Source: Lachnospira pectinoschiza
Lineage (GTDB): Bacteria; Bacillota; Clostridia; Lachnospirales; Lachnospiraceae
NCBI RefSeq assembly: GCF_020564355.1
Contig: NZ_JAJCRR010000005.1
Span: 248,001 to 312,000 of the forward strand
Length of the DNA stretch: 64,000 bases
Direction of reading: 5' to 3'
Position numbers and translations under genes: made by a program. Shown one piece after another: positions 18,570 to 27,428 of this stretch (its first letter is position 1; each line of letters opens with the position of its first letter). The notes under the pieces were generated by a model. It made no database searches. It worked only from the letters and a program-made list of their open reading frames with translations, and had not been told where the DNA came from.

Positions 18570-18788
18570 ATGTCAAAGGCAGATGTAATTGAAATCGAAG
18601 GAACCGTTGTTGAAAAACTTCCAAACGCGATGTTTCAGGTAGAATTAGAAAACGGACATCAGGTGCTTGCACACATCAGCGGAAAGTTAAGAATGAACTT
18701 TATACGAATCTTACCGGGTGACAAGGTAACAATTGAACTTTCACCATACGATTTAAGTAAGGGCAGAATTATCTGGAGAGATAAATAG
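18570..18788 (+). CDS. infA: Translation initiation factor IF-1
   Basis: IF-1 binds the 30S A site during initiation. The 72 residues are full length, starting [20 protein letters not shown] and containing [20 protein letters not shown] and the end [12 protein letters not shown], a single S1/OB fold. AAGGAGG inside the preceding gene's end positions the ATG well. A promoter lies in the gap after it, before rpmJ. Confidence 0.97.
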   Translation: MSKADVIEIEGTVVEKLPNAMFQVELENGHQVLAHISGKLRMNFIRILPGDKVTIELSPYDLSKGRIIWRDK

Positions 18789-18863
18789 AAACGGTTGGTA
18801 AAACTATATAAAAAATGCATGGAAATATCGGCATAATTTATATAAAATTATGCTAAAATTTTC

Positions 18864-18893
18864 TTGCTATTTTTAAAATACTTGTGTTACAAT
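18864..18893 (+). promoter_or_regulatory. Internal promoter before rpmJ
   Basis: TTGCTA at 18864-18869, 18-bp spacer ending TGT (extended -10), TACAAT at 18888-18893. It could give the rpmJ-alpha segment (rpmJ, rpsM, rpsK, rpsD, rpoA, rplQ) its own transcript. Confidence 0.55.
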
Positions 18894-18927
18894 ATATAAC
18901 GAACTTGTCTGAAAGGAGGCTTTTGCA

Positions 18928-19041
18928 GTGAAGGTTAGATCATCAGTAAAACCAATTTGTGAAAAGTGCAAAGTCATTAAAAGAAAGGGTAGCATCAGAA
19001 TTATCTGTGAAAACCCAAAGCATAAGCAGAGACAGGGTTAA
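18928..19041 (+). CDS. rpmJ: 50S ribosomal protein L36, GTG start
   Basis: A 37-codon gene easily missed by length filters. It reads [20 protein letters not shown] and ends HKQRQG, with the zinc ligands C-x2-C-x12-C-x4-H of the C+ form of L36. The start is GTG, 8 nt after AAAGGAGG. Position between infA and rpsM is the normal one. The 250-bp gap downstream is structured and not followed by a second terminator-like T run other than the one noted there. Confidence 0.96.
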   Translation: MKVRSSVKPICEKCKVIKRKGSIRIICENPKHKQRQG

Positions 19042-19291
19042 TTACCCGGCTTGTTTGTGCATTTTAGAATAGGTATACACACAGGTATCGGTATATTTAT
19101 TCGTAATAATGCGGCTGCAGCTATGAACCGCTCGGCTATGTTGTAAGGTTTATAGCTTTTATATAAGTAATTTCATGAAAACTGCGCACACATTTCAGGC
19201 GTCAGCAATGACGAGCTGCGTATGGGGTCTGGATTACAAAGAATTAAGAAAATAACTATTCATTTTTTGATTAACGGAGGTTAAAGAACAC
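19042..19291 (+). promoter_or_regulatory. Structured leader upstream of rpsM (alpha segment)
   Basis: AGCTAT (19119-19124) pairs with ATAGCT (19152-19157), continued by a T run, so it looks like an attenuator or weak terminator. Further on CGTCA-GCAA-TGACG (19200-19213) is a stem with a GNRA-type tetraloop, flanked by GCGCA and TGCGT that can extend it. In enterobacteria S4 represses the alpha operon from a leader before rpsM, and rpsD lies in this operon here. I recall a clostridial S4 leader family but could not compare. Confidence 0.5.
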
Positions 19292-19666
19292 ATGGCTCGT
19301 ATTTCAGGTGTAGACTTACCAAGAGAAAAACGTATTGAAATCGGTCTTACTTATGTATATGGTATCGGCCGAGTTAGAGCAACAAAGATTCTTGAGGCAG
19401 CTCAGGTAAATCCTGATACTCGCGTTAAGGATTTAACAGATGAGGAAGTTGCAAGAATCGCTAAGGTGATTGATGCAGATCCTGAACATTTAGTAGAAGG
19501 TGACTTAAGACGTGAAGTTGCCATGAATATTAAGAGATTAAAAGAAATCGGTTGCTATAGAGGAATCCGTCATAGAAAAGGACTTCCATGCAGAGGTCAG
19601 AAGACTAAGACTAATGCAAGAACATGCAAGGGTCCGAAGAAGACAGTTGCAAACAAGAAGAAGTAA
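19292..19666 (+). CDS. rpsM: 30S ribosomal protein S13
   Basis: S13 lies in the 30S head and bridges to L5. The 124 residues include [20 protein letters not shown] at the start, the helix-two-turn-helix region, and the basic tail [20 protein letters not shown] then [24 protein letters not shown] precedes the ATG. It follows the structured leader, and rpsK follows 34 bp later. Confidence 0.97.
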   Translation: MARISGVDLPREKRIEIGLTYVYGIGRVRATKILEAAQVNPDTRVKDLTDEEVARIAKVIDADPEHLVEGDLRREVAMNIKRLKEIGCYRGIRHRKGLPCRGQKTKTNARTCKGPKKTVANKKK

Positions 19667-19700
19667 TAAGGAAGACTTTTAATAGGAGGTTAGGTTAGAA

Positions 19701-20096
19701 ATGGCTCAAAAGGTTACAAAAAAAGTGACAAAGAAGCGTGTTAAGAAGAACGTTGAAAGAGGACAGGCTCATATTCAGTCTTCTTTTAATAATACAATTG
19801 TTACATTAACAGATGCAGAAGGTAATGCTTTATCATGGGCAAGTGCCGGCGGACTTGGATTCAGAGGTTCTAAGAAATCTACTCCTTACGCTGCACAGAT
19901 GGCTGCTGAAACAGCAACAAAGGCTGCATTAGTTCACGGATTAAAGTCTGTAGACGTTATGGTTAAGGGACCTGGTTCAGGTAGAGAAGCTGCTATTCGT
20001 GCACTTTCTGCTTGCGGTCTTGAAGTTACAAGTATCAAGGACGTTACTCCTGTTCCACATAATGGTTGTCGTCCACCAAAGCGTAGAAGAGTTTAA
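19701..20096 (+). CDS. rpsK: 30S ribosomal protein S11
   Basis: S11 forms the platform near the E site and the Shine-Dalgarno helix. The 131 residues have a Lys-rich N-terminus, [20 protein letters not shown] (~27-46), and the conserved tail [24 protein letters not shown] precedes the ATG by ~11 nt. Normal length and context. Confidence 0.97.
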   Translation: MAQKVTKKVTKKRVKKNVERGQAHIQSSFNNTIVTLTDAEGNALSWASAGGLGFRGSKKSTPYAAQMAAETATKAALVHGLKSVDVMVKGPGSGREAAIRALSACGLEVTSIKDVTPVPHNGCRPPKRRRV

Positions 20097-20115
20097 TTAG
20101 GAGGTAAATGTTAAG

Positions 20116-20709
20116 ATGGCAGTGAATAGAACACCTGTGCTCAAGAGATGTCGTTCTCTTGACTTAGATCCTGTATATTTAGGAATAGATAAGAAATCAA
20201 GAAGAAAGGCTAAGAATGCCGGAAGAAAGATTAGCGAGTATGGTATGCAGCTTCGCGAAAAGCAGAAAGCTAAGTTCATCTACGGTGTATTAGAAAAGCC
20301 TTTCAGAAACTACTATAAGAAGGCTGAAAAGATGAAGGGTATGACTGGTGAAAACCTTATGGTTATGCTCGAATCAAGACTTGACAGCATTATCTTCAGA
20401 TTAGGTTTCGCAAGAACAAGAAGAGAAGCAAGACAGATTGTAGATCACAAGCATGTACTTGTAAACGGTAAGAGCGTTAACATTCCTTCATACTTAGTAA
20501 AGGCTGGCGATGTAATCGAAATCAGAGAAAAGTCTAAGTCTTTAACAAGATATAAGGAAATTCTTGAAGCTACAAACGGCAGACTCGTTCCAGAATGGCT
20601 CGAAGCTGACAGAGATGCTCTGAAGGGAACTGTTGTACAGTTACCTACAAGAGAAGCTATTGATGTTCCTGTAGACGAAATGCTTATCGTCGAGTTATAT
20701 TCTAAGTAA
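20116..20709 (+). CDS. rpsD: 30S ribosomal protein S4
   Basis: S4 starts 16S rRNA assembly and, in several bacteria, represses its operon. The 197-residue chain holds the N-terminal S4 domain without the CxxC zinc site (only one Cys near the start, so the C-minus form) and the S4 RNA-binding domain at ~88-150 ([40 protein letters not shown]). AGGAGG precedes the ATG. Being inside the alpha operon, unlike the separate rpsD of Bacillus subtilis, makes feedback on the rpsM leader plausible. Confidence 0.96.
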   Translation: MAVNRTPVLKRCRSLDLDPVYLGIDKKSRRKAKNAGRKISEYGMQLREKQKAKFIYGVLEKPFRNYYKKAEKMKGMTGENLMVMLESRLDSIIFRLGFARTRREARQIVDHKHVLVNGKSVNIPSYLVKAGDVIEIREKSKSLTRYKEILEATNGRLVPEWLEADRDALKGTVVQLPTREAIDVPVDEMLIVELYSK

Positions 20710-20718
20710 TTTAGATTG

Positions 20719-20776
20719 TTGCTATCAGTCGTCGGAAAGAGGATTCGGTATCACTTTCCGGTGGCTGATACAGCAA
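20719..20776 (+). promoter_or_regulatory. Long hairpin between rpsD and rpoA
   Basis: TTGCT-ATCAG-CGGAAAG (20719-20739, with a short interruption) pairs with CTTTCCG-CTGAT-AGCAA (20754-20776). There is no T tract; rpoA follows 80 bp later. Could be a processing site or a fine-tuning element for rpoA. Confidence 0.45.
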
Positions 20777-20855
20777 GTTTAGGAGTATACTGATAATATC
20801 CTAAAATAACAATTGCAAGAATAAAACTTTTAAAACCCAAAAGGAGGGGCTATAC

Positions 20856-21824
20856 ATGGTTGACGCAGATTTTAATTTCAAAATGCCAAAGATTGAGATG
20901 ACAGATGTGTCTGAAGATGGCAAGTACGGTAGATTTGTAGTAGAACCACTTGAGAGAGGTTACGGTTTAACACTTGGTAATTCCCTTAGAAGAATTATGC
21001 TTTCCTCATTAGTTGGTACTGCTGTAAGCAGTGTCAAGATTGAAGGCGTCCTTCATGAGTTCAGTTCAATTCCAGGAGTAAAGGAAGATGTGACAGAAAT
21101 CATCATGAACATCAAGCAGTTAGCAATTAAGAATAACAGCAGTTCAGTAGAACCGAAGGAAGCACATATTGATTTCGTAGGCGAAGGTGTCGTTAAGGCA
21201 TCTGATATTCAGGTTGATCCTGATATTGAAATTATTAATCCTGATCTTGTAATTGCACACTTAAACGGTGCTGATTGCAAGTTATCAATGGAACTTACAA
21301 TTACAAACGGCAGAGGCTATGTAAGTTCAGAAAAGAATAAGAAAGAAGACCAGCCTGTCGGTGTTATCGCAGTAGACTCTATCTATACACCGGTTGAACG
21401 TGTAAATATGTCTGTACAGAATACACGTGTTGGACAGGATACGGATTTTGATAAATTAACACTTGATATTTTCACAAATGGAACAATTGCACCGGATGAG
21501 GCATTAAGCCTTGCCGCAAAGGTTCTCAGTGAGCATTTAAAGGTGTTTATTAATCTTTCAGAAAATGCTGCAAAGGCAGAAGTTATGGTAGAACAGCAGG
21601 AAGATGAATCAAGCAAGGTACTGTCTATGAGTATCGAAGACCTTGAATTATCAGTTCGTTCTTTCAACTGCTTAAAGAGAGCCGGCATCAATACGGTTGA
21701 GCAGCTTTGCAATAAGACACCTGATGACATGATGAAGGTTAGAAACCTTGGTAAGAAGTCATTAGACGAAGTACTTTTAAAGTTAAAAGAGTTAAATTTA
21801 CAGCTTAGTCCAAACGAAGACTAA
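20856..21824 (+). CDS. rpoA: DNA-directed RNA polymerase subunit alpha
   Basis: Alpha nucleates polymerase assembly and contacts UP elements and activators. The 322 residues show the N-terminal dimerisation domain ([20 protein letters not shown] then [19 protein letters not shown]) and the C-terminal domain at ~250-315 with [20 protein letters not shown] and [26 protein letters not shown] precedes the ATG. The ~146-bp gap upstream contains a strong hairpin. Normal for Firmicutes. Confidence 0.98.
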   Translation: MVDADFNFKMPKIEMTDVSEDGKYGRFVVEPLERGYGLTLGNSLRRIMLSSLVGTAVSSVKIEGVLHEFSSIPGVKEDVTEIIMNIKQLAIKNNSSSVEPKEAHIDFVGEGVVKASDIQVDPDIEIINPDLVIAHLNGADCKLSMELTITNGRGYVSSEKNKKEDQPVGVIAVDSIYTPVERVNMSVQNTRVGQDTDFDKLTLDIFTNGTIAPDEALSLAAKVLSEHLKVFINLSENAAKAEVMVEQQEDESSKVLSMSIEDLELSVRSFNCLKRAGINTVEQLCNKTPDDMMKVRNLGKKSLDEVLLKLKELNLQLSPNED

Positions 21825-21989
21825 TGCAGACTGCCACAGGGCAGACCATTCAGAGCGTGAAAGACACGTTCGGTAAAGTAGTTGTATGTAATGCGGCAGA
21901 TCCGCGTTCATAGTAGAATATTTGTAGAGAAAACGCATATGCAGTAAGTCCATACGCGCATGTATATGGGTTACAAATGGAGGTTTAAA
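21825..21989 (+). promoter_or_regulatory. Hairpin-rich gap between rpoA and rplQ
   Basis: Small stems follow one another: CTGCC-ACA-GGGCAG, AGCGTG-AAAGA-CACGTT, and GCGG-CAGAT-CCGC, then a looser pairing around ACGCATATG and CATACGC. No T-rich tail. No known element recognised. Confidence 0.35.
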
Positions 21990-22526
21990 ATGGCAAAGTA
22001 TAGAAAGCTTGGTAGAAATTCAAGCCAGAGAAAGGCTTTATTAAGAAGTCAGGTTACAGCATTAATCGAAAACGGTAAGATCATTACAACAGAAGCAAGA
22101 GCGAAGGAAGTTCGCAAGATGGCTGAAAAGCTTATCACACTTGCTGTAAAGGAAAAGGATAACTACGAAACAGTTACAGTTTCTGCAAAGGTTCCGAAGA
22201 AGGATTCTGAAGGCAAGAGAGTGAAGGAAGTTGTAGACGGTAAGAAAGTTACTGTTTATGATACTGTAGAAAAGGAAATCAAGAAGGATTTACCTTCAAG
22301 ACTTCATGCTAGAAAGCAGATGGATAAGGTTCTCTACAAGGTAACAGAAGTTCCGACAGCTGCTGCTGGAAGAAAGAAGAATACAAAGACAGTTGACCTT
22401 ACAAATAAATTATTTGATGAAATCGCTCCAAAGTATGCTGACCGTCAGGGTGGTTATACAAGAATCGTTAAGATTGGTTTAAGAAAAGGCGATGCTGCAA
22501 TGGAAGTACTTCTTGAGTTAGTATAA
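21990..22526 (+). CDS. rplQ: 50S ribosomal protein L17, enlarged form
   Basis: L17 lies on the 50S back near the tunnel exit. The normal N-terminal part is present ([40 protein letters not shown]), and so is the C-terminal part ([20 protein letters not shown] then [11 protein letters not shown]). Between them, at ~55-125, lies a Lys/Glu/Val-rich insert, so the protein is 178 residues against about 113-130 in most bacteria. The same enlargement is, to my knowledge, common in Lachnospiraceae. The ATG at 21990 follows GGAGG; an ATG 30 nt upstream lacks one. A terminator follows. Confidence 0.95.
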   Translation: MAKYRKLGRNSSQRKALLRSQVTALIENGKIITTEARAKEVRKMAEKLITLAVKEKDNYETVTVSAKVPKKDSEGKRVKEVVDGKKVTVYDTVEKEIKKDLPSRLHARKQMDKVLYKVTEVPTAAAGRKKNTKTVDLTNKLFDEIAPKYADRQGGYTRIVKIGLRKGDAAMEVLLELV

Positions 22527-22544
22527 TTTTATTGTAGATGATTG

Positions 22545-22581
22545 GGAAGCTATGTGTTTTCGGATGCATAGCTTCCTTTTT
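22545..22581 (+). terminator. Intrinsic terminator of the ribosomal super-operon
   Basis: GGAAGCTATG (22545-22554) pairs perfectly with CATAGCTTCC (22567-22576), followed by five T residues. Confidence 0.9.
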
Positions 22582-22601
22582 GTACATATTGCAGAAATAT
22601 A

Positions 22602-22665
22602 AGGAGAAAAAATTCTCTCCTCGCTTGAGGGCTCGGATTTTTGCTCCGCAAAAACAAGGAGAATT
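22602..22665 (+). promoter_or_regulatory. RNA element that can hide the ecfA1 ribosome binding site
   Basis: AATTCTC (22611-22617) pairs with GAGAATT (22659-22665), which contains part of the Shine-Dalgarno and touches the ATG. The stem encloses two hairpins: CCTC-GCTT-GAGG (22619-22630) and TTTTTGC-TCC-GCAAAAA (22638-22654). GGAGAA at 22603-22608 can pair instead with TTCTCTCC (22613-22620), freeing the site. The same architecture and a related sequence occur on the minus strand before the serine hydrolase near 46360. Confidence 0.6.
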
Positions 22666-23517
22666 ATGGGAATCGTAAAAGCAAAAGACCTTACATTTGA
22701 ATATATCAGACGTGATGAAGAAGGTAATGTGGAAGGTATTACAACTGCCGTGGACCACGTTAACATGGATATCCAGCCGGGAGAATTTATTGCCATTTTA
22801 GGTCACAACGGCTCCGGAAAGTCCACATTTGCAAAACATATCAATGCCCTTCTTTTTCCGACAGAAGGGACGATTTTAGTAGACGGACTGGATACTTCCG
22901 ATGAAGACAACGTCATGGATGTCCGTCAGCGTGCCGGCATGGTTTTTCAGAATCCGGACAATCAGATTATCTGTACGCTGGTGGAGGAAGAAGTTGGTTT
23001 CGGACCGGAAAATATCGGTGTACCGACAGAAGAAATCTGGGAACGTGTTGCGGCAAGCTTAAAGGCAGTCGGTATGTATCAGTACCGGAAAGCGTCGCCG
23101 AATAAATTATCCGGCGGACAGAAACAGCGTGTAGCAATTGCGGGAATTGTGGCAATGAAGCCGAAATGTATCATATTGGACGAGCCGACCGCAATGTTAG
23201 ACCCACACGGCAGGGCAGATGTCATGCGGGTACTGCATGAATTAAACCGGAAAGAGGGCGTAACGGTTATTCTGATTACACATTATATGGAAGAAGTCAT
23301 TGATGCCGACCGTGTTTTTGTGATGGATGAAGGAAAAGTTGTGATGGAAGGCACACCGCGCCAGATTTTTTCAAGGGTAGAAGAATTAAAGCAGCTACGG
23401 CTTGATGTTCCGCAGGTGACAGAGCTGGCTTATGAATTAAGCAGAAGCGGCGTTCCGATACGCAGCGGAATCCTGACCAATCAGGAATTGATTGACGAAC
23501 TTATGAAGTTGAAATAA
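22666..23517 (+). CDS. ecfA1: ECF transporter energy-coupling ATPase EcfA1
   Basis: One of two ATPases of the shared energising module for ECF vitamin and metal uptake. The 283-residue chain has Walker [10 protein letters not shown] (~46-54), Q-loop [11 protein letters not shown], signature LSGGQKQR (~147) and Walker [12 protein letters not shown] (~170). It starts ATG after AAGGAG, which can be masked by an upstream RNA stem. ecfA2 and ecfT follow closely. Separate S-components bind the vitamins; ThiW at 32459 is a candidate partner. Confidence 0.93.
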   Translation: MGIVKAKDLTFEYIRRDEEGNVEGITTAVDHVNMDIQPGEFIAILGHNGSGKSTFAKHINALLFPTEGTILVDGLDTSDEDNVMDVRQRAGMVFQNPDNQIICTLVEEEVGFGPENIGVPTEEIWERVAASLKAVGMYQYRKASPNKLSGGQKQRVAIAGIVAMKPKCIILDEPTAMLDPHGRADVMRVLHELNRKEGVTVILITHYMEEVIDADRVFVMDEGKVVMEGTPRQIFSRVEELKQLRLDVPQVTELAYELSRSGVPIRSGILTNQELIDELMKLK

Positions 23518-23565
23518 AATGTGTAAAGAACATTGCTGTATAAATACAGTGGAAATGAGGAAGAA

Positions 23566-24429
23566 ATGTCCATTATTGTTGATAACATCAGTTATACCTA
23601 TGAAATCGGTACAGGATTTGAAAAACAGGCATTAAAAAATGTAAAATGTGTCATTAACGACGGGGACTTTATCGGACTGATTGGTCATACCGGGTCGGGA
23701 AAATCAACCTTTATCCAACATTTGAACGGACTGGTGAAAGCAACCAGCGGTACGATTTATTTTAATGGCATGGATATTTATGATAAAGATTTTGATATGA
23801 AAATGCTGCGCAGTAAAGTCGGACTGGTATTCCAGTACCCGGAACATCAGCTGTTTGAAACAGACATTTTTAAAGACGTCTGCTTCGGACCAAAGAATCT
23901 GGGACTGCCGAAAATGGAAGTGGAACTGCGTGCATTTGAAGCGCTGCGTCTTGTCGGGCTGGATGAAAATCTGTATTACCAGTCGCCGTTTGATTTATCG
24001 GGTGGACAGAAAAGACGTGTTGCGATTGCCGGTGTGCTTGCGATGCGCCCGGATGTGCTGATACTGGACGAACCGACAGCAGGTCTGGACCCGAAGGGCA
24101 GAGATGAAATTTTAGACAGCATTAAAGATTTAAAAGAAAAAACCGGCATTACGGTGATTTTAGTATCCCACAGCATGGAAGACGTGGCAAAATATGTGAA
24201 CCGCATTATGGTAATGAATGACGGTGTTTTGATGTATGATGACACACCGAAGCATATTTTTGCAGGATACAGGGAATTAGAGCAGATCGGTCTTGCGGCA
24301 CCACAGGTAACTTATATTATGAATGATTTAAAAAATGCAGGCTTTGCCGTTGATGTCAATGCCATTACCGTAGAGGAAGCCAGACAGAGCATTTTGAAGA
24401 ATTTACAAGGGATTCATGGAAAGGCATAG
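23566..24429 (+). CDS. ecfA2: ECF transporter energy-coupling ATPase EcfA2
   Basis: The second ATPase of the module. The 287 residues have GHTGSGKST, the A2-typical Q-loop VFQYPEHQLFETDIFKDVCF, LSGGQKRR and LDEPTAGLDP. I start at MSIIVDNISYTYE (23566) because GAGGAAG precedes it; a TTG 33 nt upstream would add a non-conserved stretch. Spacing to ecfT is 12 bp. Together with EcfA1 it hydrolyses ATP to tilt the S-component through EcfT. Confidence 0.93.
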   Translation: MSIIVDNISYTYEIGTGFEKQALKNVKCVINDGDFIGLIGHTGSGKSTFIQHLNGLVKATSGTIYFNGMDIYDKDFDMKMLRSKVGLVFQYPEHQLFETDIFKDVCFGPKNLGLPKMEVELRAFEALRLVGLDENLYYQSPFDLSGGQKRRVAIAGVLAMRPDVLILDEPTAGLDPKGRDEILDSIKDLKEKTGITVILVSHSMEDVAKYVNRIMVMNDGVLMYDDTPKHIFAGYRELEQIGLAAPQVTYIMNDLKNAGFAVDVNAITVEEARQSILKNLQGIHGKA

Positions 24430-24441
24430 GAACACAAATTT

Positions 24442-25257
24442 ATGTTAAGAGATATTACCATTGGACAATATTATCAGACAGATTCGGTGATTCACCGGTT
24501 AGACCCGCGTGTAAAACTCATGGGAACGCTGATTTTTATTATCACGCTTTTTTTGGGAAAAAGCGTGTGGCTGTATCTGGGTGTTACCGTATTTCTGGCG
24601 GCAGTCATTAAATTGTCAAAAGTGCCTGTTAAATTTATTGTAAAAGGCTTAAAGGCGGTTGTAATACTGATTCTGTTCAGTGTCATTTTCAATCTGTTTT
24701 TAACGGAAGGAACGCCGGTCTTTCACATCTGGAAACTGACGGTTACTAAAGAAGGTATCTATCTGGCAGCATTTATGATGGTGCGCCTGATATTCCTGAT
24801 TATGGGTTCATCGCTGATGACCCTGACTACGACACCGACTCATTTGACGGACGGACTGGAAAAAGGACTTGGATTTTTAAAAGTATTTCATGTACCGGTT
24901 CACGAAATCGCCATGATGATGTCGATTGCCCTGCGCTTTATTCCGATTCTGATTGAAGAAACTGATAAAATCATGAAAGCACAAATGGCGCGCGGCGCCG
25001 ATTTTGAAAGCGGCAATCTGATGAAGCGTGCAAAGGCAATGATTCCGATTCTGGTTCCATTGTTTATTTCGGCATTCCGCCGTGCAAATGAACTGGCAAT
25101 GGCGATGGAAGCCCGCTGTTACCACGGTTCGGAGGGACGAACCAAAATGAAACCACTGCGCTACGGCAAAAATGATAAAATCGCATATCTTGTGCTGGCT
25201 GGGTATCTGATAGTGATGATTGGCATTAATACGGCACTGGGCGGCAGAGTCATCTAA
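24442..25257 (+). CDS. ecfT: ECF transporter transmembrane subunit EcfT
   Basis: EcfT couples the two ATPases to interchangeable S-components in the membrane. The 271-residue chain has several membrane helices and the two coupling motifs: MARGADF (~180) and AMEARCYHG (~220), each the Ala-Arg-Gly/Cys type that sits in an ATPase groove. GGAACAC-type weak Shine-Dalgarno suggests coupling to ecfA2. The truA start immediately abuts or lies 12 nt after its stop. Confidence 0.93.
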   Translation: MLRDITIGQYYQTDSVIHRLDPRVKLMGTLIFIITLFLGKSVWLYLGVTVFLAAVIKLSKVPVKFIVKGLKAVVILILFSVIFNLFLTEGTPVFHIWKLTVTKEGIYLAAFMMVRLIFLIMGSSLMTLTTTPTHLTDGLEKGLGFLKVFHVPVHEIAMMMSIALRFIPILIEETDKIMKAQMARGADFESGNLMKRAKAMIPILVPLFISAFRRANELAMAMEARCYHGSEGRTKMKPLRYGKNDKIAYLVLAGYLIVMIGINTALGGRVI

Positions 25258-25269
25258 ATGGAGAGAGGT

Positions 25270-26067
25270 ATGAAAAGAATTAAACTGACCGTTGCATATG
25301 ACGGAACGCATTACAGCGGCTGGCAGATTCAGCCCAGTGCGCCCACAATCGAAAAAGAACTGGATACGGCAATTTATGCACTGACCGGTGAAAAACTGCA
25401 TGTCACAGGGGCAAGCAGAACCGATGCCGGCGTGCACGGACTTGGCAATGTGGCTGTTTTTGATACGGAATCGACAATTCCCGGTTCCCGCTTCTGTTAT
25501 GCGTTAAACCGGTATCTGCCGGAAGAAATCAGCATTTTGGAATCCCGTGAAGTAAAAGGTGACTTTCACCCGCGCCACTGCAATACCAAAAAGACGTATG
25601 AATACAAAATTTTAAATACCCCGTTTCCGATTCCGCAGCAGCGCAATTACGCATGGCACGTACCTGGAAAACTGGACACTGTCCGTATGCGGGAAGCGGC
25701 GGAACTGCTTGTCGGGGAACACGATTTTAAAAGCTTCTGCTGTGTGAGGACACAGACGGAAACGACCGTGCGGCATGTCTATGGACTTGAAATTTCAGAG
25801 CAGGATGCCTATGGTGCAAAAATGTTTACGATACGGATTACCGGAAATGGATTTTTATACAACATGGTGCGGATTATCGCAGGAACATTGGTTCAGGTCG
25901 GTAAGGGACAGTTAAGCGCAGACGATGTGGCGCAGATGCTTGAAGCCAAAGACCGTACCGCGGCGGGGCAGACTGCCCCGCCGCAGGGACTGACACTGAT
26001 GAACATTGAGTATGTGGACGGCGATGATGCGGAGTATAGAGCTGTGGATAATCCTTCAATTTCATAA
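25270..26067 (+). CDS. truA: tRNA pseudouridine synthase A
   Basis: Makes pseudouridine at tRNA positions 38-40. The 265 residues start KRIKLTVAYDGTHYSGWQIQ; the catalytic Asp is D52 in ASRTDAGVHG. The C-terminal part has FLYNMVRIIAGTLVQVGKGQ. The start could be ATG at 25258, directly after the ecfT stop, but 25270 has GGAGAGAGG before it and gives the usual N-terminus. ecfA1-ecfA2-ecfT-truA before rplM is a conserved Firmicutes order. Confidence 0.94.
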   Translation: MKRIKLTVAYDGTHYSGWQIQPSAPTIEKELDTAIYALTGEKLHVTGASRTDAGVHGLGNVAVFDTESTIPGSRFCYALNRYLPEEISILESREVKGDFHPRHCNTKKTYEYKILNTPFPIPQQRNYAWHVPGKLDTVRMREAAELLVGEHDFKSFCCVRTQTETTVRHVYGLEISEQDAYGAKMFTIRITGNGFLYNMVRIIAGTLVQVGKGQLSADDVAQMLEAKDRTAAGQTAPPQGLTLMNIEYVDGDDAEYRAVDNPSIS

Positions 26068-26116
26068 GATTTTGTGGATAAGTCCGGAAAAATTTCATTT
26101 TCAGATGAAAAATAGA

Positions 26117-26145
26117 TTGACACACTCGGACGTGTGTTATATAAT
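26117..26145 (+). promoter_or_regulatory. Consensus promoter of rplM-rpsI
   Basis: A perfect sigma-A promoter: TTGACA at 26117-26122, exactly 17 bp, TATAAT at 26140-26145. Strong constitutive transcription is expected, tempered by the leader that follows. Confidence 0.9.
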
Positions 26146-26151
26146 TGTTAA

Positions 26152-26285
26152 ATGTGACATGGCATAAGTGCGTGTCCTTAAACTATGAGTTAAGTGCTTA
26201 ACCAAAGCCCCGGAGAAGCATTTAATATCAATCATATTAGAATTAATAGAATGCAATAAAAGCAATCATTTCAGGAGGAAAACCA
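26152..26285 (+). promoter_or_regulatory. Leader RNA before rplM, candidate L13 autoregulatory leader
   Basis: GACA (26156-26159) and TGTC (26173-26176) close a small hairpin with inner GCA/TGC; then AAGTGCTT (26192-26199) pairs with AAGCATTT (26216-26223) through one G-U. The position, between a strong promoter and rplM-rpsI, is that of the known Firmicutes L13 leader. I could not check the consensus. Confidence 0.6.
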
Positions 26286-26714
26286 ATGAAAAGTTATATG
26301 GCTAGTGCATCAACAGTTGAAAGAAAATGGTATGTAGTTGATGCTGCAGATTATACATTAGGTCGTTTAGCATCACAGGTTGCTAGTGTTTTAAGAGGAA
26401 AGAACAAGCCTACTTACACACCATTCATCGACTGTGGTGACAACGTTATCGTAATCAACGCTGATAAGGTTAAGGTTACAGGTAAGAAGTTAGATCAGAA
26501 GATTTACTATCATCATTCAGACTATGTTGGTGGTATGAAAGAAACAACATTAAAGGAAATGATGGAAAAGAAGCCTGAGAGAGTTATCGAACTCGCTGTT
26601 AAGGGAATGCTTCCAAAGGGACCTTTAGGCAGACAGATGTATACAAAGCTTCATGTATATGCAGGACCTGATCATGATCAGGCAGCTCAGAAGCCGGAAG
26701 TTTTAAAGTTTTAA
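26286..26714 (+). CDS. rplM: 50S ribosomal protein L13
   Basis: L13 is an early 50S assembly protein. The 142 residues contain [20 protein letters not shown] (~16-35), [20 protein letters not shown] and the end [20 protein letters not shown], family length. AGGAGG precedes the ATG. Its own product probably represses the operon through the leader above, by analogy with Bacillus. Confidence 0.97.
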   Translation: MKSYMASASTVERKWYVVDAADYTLGRLASQVASVLRGKNKPTYTPFIDCGDNVIVINADKVKVTGKKLDQKIYYHHSDYVGGMKETTLKEMMEKKPERVIELAVKGMLPKGPLGRQMYTKLHVYAGPDHDQAAQKPEVLKF

Positions 26715-26742
26715 TTAAAGGACAAATAAGGAGGAAATGACA

Positions 26743-27147
26743 GTGGCTAAGAAGGCAAACGGAAAGTTCTACGGAACAGGTAGAAGAAAAAGCAGTATTG
26801 CTAGAGTATATTTAGTACCGGGTAACGGTAACATTACAATCAATAAGAGATCACTTGATGAGTATTTCGGTCTTGAAACACTCAAGGTTGTTGTAAAGCA
26901 GCCTTTAGCATTAACAGAAACAACTGAAAAGTTTGATGTTCTTGTAAATGTACACGGTGGCGGATACACAGGTCAGGCTGGTGCTATCAGACACGGTATC
27001 TCAAGAGCTCTTCTTGAAGTTGATTCAGAAGAATACCGTCCATTATTAAAGAAGGCTGGCTTCTTAACAAGAGATCCTCGTATGAAGGAAAGAAAGAAGT
27101 ATGGTTTAAAGGCAGCTCGTCGTGCACCACAGTTCTCAAAGAGATAG
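26743..27147 (+). CDS. rpsI: 30S ribosomal protein S9, GTG start preferred
   Basis: S9 reaches the P-site tRNA with its C-terminal tail. The 134 residues include [40 protein letters not shown] and the tail [20 protein letters not shown] then SKR. GTG at 26743 is 8 nt after AAGGAGG; ATG at 26737 is only 2 nt from it. Either start changes two residues. A strong terminator ends the operon. Confidence 0.95.
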   Translation: MAKKANGKFYGTGRRKSSIARVYLVPGNGNITINKRSLDEYFGLETLKVVVKQPLALTETTEKFDVLVNVHGGGYTGQAGAIRHGISRALLEVDSEEYRPLLKKAGFLTRDPRMKERKKYGLKAARRAPQFSKR

Positions 27148-27189
27148 GATTTTATTGTATTTTGGAATACAATTCAATACGATTTATTA

Positions 27190-27222
27190 CACCTCAGAAT
27201 TTCGGTTCTGGGGTGTTTTTTT
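27190..27222 (+). terminator. Intrinsic terminator after rpsI
   Basis: CACCTCAGAA (27190-27199) pairs with TTCTGGGGTG (27206-27215) with one wobble; seven T follow. Confidence 0.92.
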
Positions 27223-27317
27223 ATGTGAACTGTGATAAAATAAATATTATGATAATAGGTTATCAAGTATAAGTGATAAAATATTTAAATATTAATCAAA
27301 ACGGAAGGAGTGTTTAT

Positions 27318-27428
27318 ATGACAACTGTAAACACAAAAAGCGGTAGAATTATAAAAGTTGTATCCAGAGAAGAAGAGAAGCGGGCTTATGTTGAGTATGC
27401 AAATGGAGAAAGAAAGTATGCAGAATAG
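27318..27428 (+). CDS. Small protein (36 aa), possible antitoxin-like partner of a broken zeta toxin
   Basis: ATG is 7 nt after GGAAGGAG. The product begins MTTVNTKSGRIIKVVSREEE and ends YVEYANGERKYAE: charged, short, with a beta-like first half. It overlaps the following zeta-toxin remnant by 11 bp, the tight coupling typical of toxin-antitoxin pairs. Known zeta antitoxins (epsilon) are longer and unrelated in appearance, so antitoxin is inferred from position only. It seems intact although its partner is broken. Confidence 0.5.
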   Translation: MTTVNTKSGRIIKVVSREEEKRAYVEYANGERKYAE

